A stretch of DNA of 64,000 nt from JAPKYZ01 sp033763835 (GTDB lineage Bacteria > Acidobacteriota > Terriglobia > Bryobacterales > Bryobacteraceae): contig JANRJS010000024.1 in the NCBI GenBank assembly GCA_033763835.1, positions 62,001 to 126,000 of the forward strand. The letters run 5' to 3'. Within the stretch, counting starts at the first letter, position 1; each line of letters starts with the position of its first letter. The notes beneath the pieces are model-generated. The model was given only the letters and a program-made list of their open reading frames with translations, did not search any database and was not told the DNA's origin. The position numbers and the translations under genes are program-made. Positions 60,687-64,000 of the stretch are shown here, piece by piece.

Positions 60687-60726
60687 TTGACAATCATACG
60701 GTATTTCTGCAATTGTAGAAATACCG
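60687..60726 (+). promoter_or_regulatory. arsR promoter with perfect palindromic operator
   Basis: TTGACA at 60687-60692 is a consensus -35. CGGTATTTCT (60699-60708) and AGAAATACCG (60717-60726) are perfect reverse complements with an 8-base spacer, and the ATG of arsR starts at 60727. A dimeric ArsR would bind there and block the promoter; arsenic would release it. The operator covers the likely -10 and start, so the mRNA may be leaderless. Confidence 0.75.
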
Positions 60727-61056
60727 ATGGAGAGCGCCGCCCGTTACGCCGACATGTTCGCCGCGCTAGGCTCCGAGGCGCGGCTGAATATCGTTCGCAA
60801 ATTGCTCTCGGCGCATCCCGAAGGTATGGTAGCGGGCGACTTGCAAGCCGAGTTGGGCATACCCGGCTCGACCCTCTCCCACCATCTCGACAAGCTCAAG
60901 AACGAAGGACTGGTGGCCGTCGAGCGGGACCGCCAGTATCTGTGGTACCGCGCGAACGAAGGGGCGCTCAAGGACTTGCTGCGTTTCCTGTACGCCGAGT
61001 GTTGCACGCGCTCGAAGGCCGTTAAACCCCGGGAGGTTACGCAAGCATGCTGTTGA
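60727..61056 (+). CDS. arsR: ArsR-family metalloregulator
   Basis: 109 residues. The winged-helix is SARYADMFAALGSEARLNIVRKLL then ELGIPGSTLSHHLDKLKNEGLVAVERDRQYLWYRAN. Metal sensing could use Cys92-Cys93 (ECCTR) and the C-terminal Cys108-Cys109 (TQACC), which resembles C-terminal Cys pairs of some ArsR sensors; the usual CxC of the E. coli type is absent. It overlaps arsC by 10 bases. Expected to repress the arsRCM operon via the palindrome. Confidence 0.9.
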   Translation: MESAARYADMFAALGSEARLNIVRKLLSAHPEGMVAGDLQAELGIPGSTLSHHLDKLKNEGLVAVERDRQYLWYRANEGALKDLLRFLYAECCTRSKAVKPREVTQACC

Positions 61057-61463
61057 AGATTCTGATCCTTTGCACCGGCAATTCCTGCCGCAGCCAAATG
61101 ACGGAGGGATTTCTGGAAAGTCTCGACGCACGCCTGGAAGTTCATTCCGCCGGCACGAATCCGTCCGCCCGCGTTCACCCGCTGGCCGTCGAAGTCATGA
61201 AAGAGATCGGTATCGACATCTCGAAGAACCGGCCGAAAAACGTGCGCCAGTTCCTCGATCGGTCCTTCGACTTCGTGGTTACCGTGTGCGGCGAGGCCGA
61301 CGAAAGCTGCCCGAACTTCTCGGGCAAGGTCGGCAAGCGCCTGCACATTGGCTTCGACGATCCCGCGAAGTCCACCGACATTCAAGTGTTCCGTCGCGTG
61401 CGCGACGAGATTCGGGCGCGCTTCACCGAGTTCTACGAAAAGGAGATCAAGAGTAAGTTATGA
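61047..61463 (+). CDS. arsC: Arsenate reductase, thioredoxin-coupled type
   Basis: 138 residues, LMW protein-tyrosine-phosphatase fold. The P-loop is CTGNSCRS (Cys9, Cys14, Arg15) and the shuttle pair is CGEADESC (Cys81 and Cys88), the layout of S. aureus pI258 ArsC, which uses thioredoxin. It turns arsenate into arsenite, feeding ArsM downstream. It overlaps arsR and arsM. Confidence 0.92.
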   Translation: MLLKILILCTGNSCRSQMTEGFLESLDARLEVHSAGTNPSARVHPLAVEVMKEIGIDISKNRPKNVRQFLDRSFDFVVTVCGEADESCPNFSGKVGKRLHIGFDDPAKSTDIQVFRRVRDEIRARFTEFYEKEIKSKL

Positions 61464-62236
61464 CCGCCGAAGCCGACATCACCGCCAAAGCCGATATCAA
61501 AGGGTTAGTCAAGGAGCGCTATGGAGCCGCCGCGCTCCGCGTGCAGCAAGGCCAAGCGAACGGATGCTGCGGAGGATCGGCAAGCTGCGGCGAGATCGAT
61601 CCGATCACCTCGAACCTCTACAACGCGATCGAAGCGTCTTCCGTGCCCGATACGGCGTTTCTCGCCTCGCTCGGCTGTGGCAATCCCACGGCGCTCGCCG
61701 AGTTGCATGCGGGCGAGGTAGTCCTCGATCTCGGCTCCGGCGGCGGCATCGACGTGATTCTGTCGGCCAAGCGCGTGGGTCCCACCGGCAAGGCTTACGG
61801 GCTCGACATGACGGACGAGATGCTCGCGCTCGCCGCCGAAAACAAGCGCAAGGCCGGCGCCGAGAACGTCGAGTTCCTTAAGGGGGAGATCGAGAGCATT
61901 CCGCTGCCGGATAACTCAGTGGATGTCGTCATTTCGAACTGCGTCGTCAATTTATCCGCCGACAAGGACCGGGTGCTCCGCGAAGCCTTCCGCGTCTTGA
62001 GGCCTGGCGGCCGCTTCGCCGTATCCGATGTTGTGGTCAAAGGCGACGTCGATCCGAGGGTGCGCCGCGACGCGGAATTGTACGTCGGCTGTATTGCCGG
62101 CGCGCTGGAGGAATCCGATTACAAAGCCAAGCTAGCCGCCGCCGGATTTATCGGAATCGAGATCGAGCCTACGCGCGTCTACGATATTGAAGGAGGGCAA
62201 TTCTTCGCCGGATTCGTCCGAGCTTTGAAGCCGTAA
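61460..62236 (+). CDS. arsM: Arsenite S-adenosylmethionine methyltransferase
   Basis: 258 residues. SAM motif LDLGSGGGIDV (89-99). Cysteines needed for As(III) binding are present: Cys36/Cys37 (ANGCCGGS), Cys43, Cys73 (LGCGNPT), Cys161 (ISNCVVN) and Cys211 (YVGCIAGA); Cys161 and Cys211 match the conserved pair of the family. The product would be methylated, often volatile, arsenic. The ATG overlaps the arsC stop (ATGA). No arsenite pump (ArsB/Acr3) follows. Confidence 0.92.
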   Translation: MTAEADITAKADIKGLVKERYGAAALRVQQGQANGCCGGSASCGEIDPITSNLYNAIEASSVPDTAFLASLGCGNPTALAELHAGEVVLDLGSGGGIDVILSAKRVGPTGKAYGLDMTDEMLALAAENKRKAGAENVEFLKGEIESIPLPDNSVDVVISNCVVNLSADKDRVLREAFRVLRPGGRFAVSDVVVKGDVDPRVRRDAELYVGCIAGALEESDYKAKLAAAGFIGIEIEPTRVYDIEGGQFFAGFVRALKP

Positions 62237-62259
62237 GCGCGCCTAGTTACTCTAGGAGC

Positions 62260-63057
62260 ATGAGTGTGGGGGGCATTGCTGTCTTATTTGTTGCGACTTG
62301 CTTCGGCCAACGAGTCGAGTTTTTCACTTTGCCGGCCGGGACTCTCGAAGAGCGCCTTCGGCTGGCAACCGCCGATCAACGAGAGCGATTCGCCCGCCTC
62401 CGTAAACTCTTCGTCGAGACACAATGCCCGGATTTGCGCGAGCAGCCTGTGAAGCGTTCGCCGGATCCGAACTTGATTTGCGTGGTCAATCCCGGCGCTC
62501 CGCGGCGTATCGTAGTCGGAGCCCATTTCGATTCGGCGGGCGGCGAAGGCGTGATTGACAACTGGACCGGTGCCGTCTTGTTACCGAGTCTGGCCGTCTT
62601 CGACGGACGGAGTCCTCGACGGCATACTTTTGAGTTTGTCGGCTTCGCCGCCGAAGAAAAAGGGCTGATCGGTTCCGCCGCTTACCTCAAGGCGCTTAGC
62701 AAGGAAAGCCGGCGGGAAATCGCCGCTGTGGTTGCCATCGATTCCCTTGGCCTTGGTCCCACCAGAGTGTGGCCGAATGGCTCGAACAAAGATCTTATCC
62801 AGTTGGCCGCTAGGCTAGCCGGTGGAATGCAACTCGAGTTTTCGGGCGTCAACGTAGACGATGTGGGGACTACGGATTCGATGACCTTTCACCAGGCGAA
62901 AATCCCCACCCTGAGTCTTCATTCGATAACCCCTAGCAACTGGAAAATTATCAACGCCTCGACGGACGTCTGGGCGAACTTGTCGTGGAAGGATTATTAC
63001 GATTCCCATCGTTTCGTATCCGCGTTGTTGTCGCTTCTCGATTCCGAGCTTCCCTAG
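62260..63057 (+). CDS. M28 family zinc peptidase
   Basis: 265 residues. Leader (MSVGGIAVLFVATCFG) suggests export. The metal set of the M28 family is visible: His89/Asp91 (GAHFDS), Asp100 (VIDNWTGAV), Glu132/133 (AEEKGLIGSAAYL), Asp in VVAIDSLGLGP and His in PTLSLHS. Typical for aminopeptidases or glutaminyl-cyclase-like enzymes. The gene lies 23 bases after arsM but has no arsenic role known to me. Function unknown in detail. Confidence 0.87.
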   Translation: MSVGGIAVLFVATCFGQRVEFFTLPAGTLEERLRLATADQRERFARLRKLFVETQCPDLREQPVKRSPDPNLICVVNPGAPRRIVVGAHFDSAGGEGVIDNWTGAVLLPSLAVFDGRSPRRHTFEFVGFAAEEKGLIGSAAYLKALSKESRREIAAVVAIDSLGLGPTRVWPNGSNKDLIQLAARLAGGMQLEFSGVNVDDVGTTDSMTFHQAKIPTLSLHSITPSNWKIINASTDVWANLSWKDYYDSHRFVSALLSLLDSELP

Positions 63058-63105
63058 CGAGCACCCGCGAATCGTCGAGGTCGCCGTCGCGTCTAATGGA
63101 ATGCA

Positions 63106-63726
63106 ATGATCGTCGAACAAGGAGTCAGTCCCGGGCAATTTTTGGATCGAGTCGCGAAGTATGGCGAGCCCTTCGGTTATCCCGAGGAGCGTGACGGAGC
63201 TATCGTCCACGACTTAAAGCCCGCACCCGGTCTGGAAGCGACGCAAAGTTCGCTCGGACGGGCGGCGTTTTTGCCTCATACCGACGCCGCGTTTCTTCCC
63301 GTCGCCCAGCGGCCCCGCCTTCTCGCCTTGCTTGGGATTAACAACGACGCGCGGTCGGCCACGTTGCTCTATCCCCTCGATAGCGTGTTGGCGCGGCTCG
63401 ACGCCGCGACAATTTCGGCCCTTGCGCAGCCGGACTTCGAACAGATTCCGCCGTTGACGTTCCAGGCGAAACTCGGTTCCGCGCCATTGCCGGGACATCG
63501 CGTTCTCACTCTGGGAGACGATGGACGATACATCGTCGCTTACTCGGCGCAAGGCACTCGCGGCGGGGAAGCTATCCGGCTTTTCGAAGACGCGCTCGCC
63601 GCCGTAACCCCCGAGCGCTTCGTGATCGAGCCTGGCGACCTTCTGCTGATCGACAATCTGCACGCGCTCCATGGGCGCGAAGTTATCGTCGGCCCGCGCC
63701 ACCTGCAGCGCGTCTACTTGCGTTAG
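63106..63726 (+). CDS. TauD-like Fe(II)/2-oxoglutarate-dependent oxygenase
   Basis: 206 residues. HxD motif is FLPHTDAAF (His58, Asp60), the distal metal His is in NLHALHGREV (His189), and RHLQRVYLR supplies the 2-oxoglutarate Arg. It is shorter than TauD (about 280) and may belong to the clavaminate-synthase-like subfamily. Substrate unknown. Convergent with the ferredoxin at the edge. Confidence 0.78.
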   Translation: MIVEQGVSPGQFLDRVAKYGEPFGYPEERDGAIVHDLKPAPGLEATQSSLGRAAFLPHTDAAFLPVAQRPRLLALLGINNDARSATLLYPLDSVLARLDAATISALAQPDFEQIPPLTFQAKLGSAPLPGHRVLTLGDDGRYIVAYSAQGTRGGEAIRLFEDALAAVTPERFVIEPGDLLLIDNLHALHGREVIVGPRHLQRVYLR

Positions 63727-63737
63727 TCCGTGATGGC

Positions 63738-64000
63738 CTACGGAATTCGGACCGTGACGTCGCCCTTGACAATCGACTGGCAGCCCAACCGGTAGTCGCG
63801 CGTCCTTCCGCCCACGGTATCGAGCAAATCGTCCTCATCCGGCTCTTGCTTGGATAAGTTCTCCATTCCCTCGACGACGACCACATGACAGGTGGTGCAA
63901 CTGCAAAAGCCGCCGCAGTCGTGATTCAGATCGACGCCCGCGTTCAGCGCCACATCGAGCAGCGATCCGGGCTGTCCGTGATCGGAGTAGGGAAGGGTCG
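63738..64000 (-). CDS. 2Fe-2S ferredoxin, 5' end outside window
   Basis: The frame stays open to the window edge. Visible sequence ends with NHDCGGFCSCTTCHVVV and YRLGCQSIV (Cys-x5-Cys-x2-Cys...Cys), and the stretch SDHGQPGSLLDVALNAGVDL aligns with SDHGKRESLLDIALVNGIHL of the ferredoxin at 57340. The acidic block SKQEPDEDDLLD follows. It ends VRIP without the C-terminal extension of the other copy. The start codon is not in this window; an in-frame GTG at 63953 is too late for the family. Confidence 0.88.
   Translation of the reverse strand, partial: TLPYSDHGQPGSLLDVALNAGVDLNHDCGGFCSCTTCHVVVVEGMENLSKQEPDEDDLLDTVGGRTRDYRLGCQSIVKGDVTVRIP

Noticed and set aside
1..64000. tRNA, rRNA, phage genes or integrative-element attachment sites
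   Set aside because: None seen by reading both strands; apart from one IS481 element there is no sign of a larger mobile island.

Overview
The window reads as a chromosomal segment of a GC-rich acidobacterium. The best fit is a soil or sediment lineage near Solibacter/Bryobacter, but this is an inference from gene families, not from a marker gene. Supporting families are two very large duplicated MacB/FtsX permeases of the acidobacterial orphan-permease type (one with a PadR regulator), a VWFA-related protein of acidobacterial type, a PEP-CTERM protein, DUF1501 and DUF1549/DUF1553 proteins with a sulfatase, DUF1080, LssY_C, DUF3574 and many RR (Tat-like) leaders. Genes are tightly packed with frequent 4-nt ATGA/GTGA overlaps. 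There is no gene-free stretch above 300 bases. I saw no rRNA, tRNA or CRISPR array.

Region by region. 0-10 kb: edge-truncated mannonate-dehydratase-like protein, a CxxCH/terpenoid-cyclase-fold protein, two secreted proteins, a methyltransferase, the homodimeric pyruvate dehydrogenase E1 gene aceE, a VWFA protein, DUF29 and an ornithine-cyclodeaminase-like enzyme. 10-22.6 kb: an RND efflux permease, Uma2, fabD, DUF1080, a remnant of a TolQ/ExbB gene, acs, a TIM-barrel/AI-2E-exporter operon, and ruvX-mltG. 22.6-32 kb: secreted degradative cluster (sulfatase, DUF1501, DUF1549/1553, sialidase-like, alpha/beta hydrolase) and a Gly-rich repeat protein. 32-36 kb: VOC protein, a PrsA/SurA-like lipoprotein foldase, then a decayed zone with a deleted alpha/beta-hydrolase pseudogene and a Uma2 gene cut by a complete IS481-family element. 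36-42 kb: xylA, DUF2905, lepB, GT2, a DUF885 lipoprotein, patatin, and an enolase-superfamily dehydratase.

42-48.4 kb holds a cytochrome c maturation operon read leftward: ccmE, ccmF, ccmH, a short ccmI-like gene, an unknown membrane protein, ccmA, ccmB, ccmC, ccmD. Its CcmE carries Cys (CxxxY) where the haem-binding His is expected. 48.5-57 kb has padR plus permease, PEP-CTERM, DUF3574, a DNA-binding-like/TPR protein with a second permease, and a fdx/small-peptide/DinB operon. 57.7-64 kb: LssY_C, argS, an arsRCM arsenic operon behind a near-ideal palindromic operator, an M28 peptidase, a TauD-like oxygenase, and a second ferredoxin cut by the window edge.

Four items are the most solid new observations: the exactly reconstructable IS481 insertion (7-bp duplication, reading frame restored on excision), the variant Ccm system, the arsR operator and the two gene remnants. 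I did not find a clear, wholly undescribed multi-gene system.
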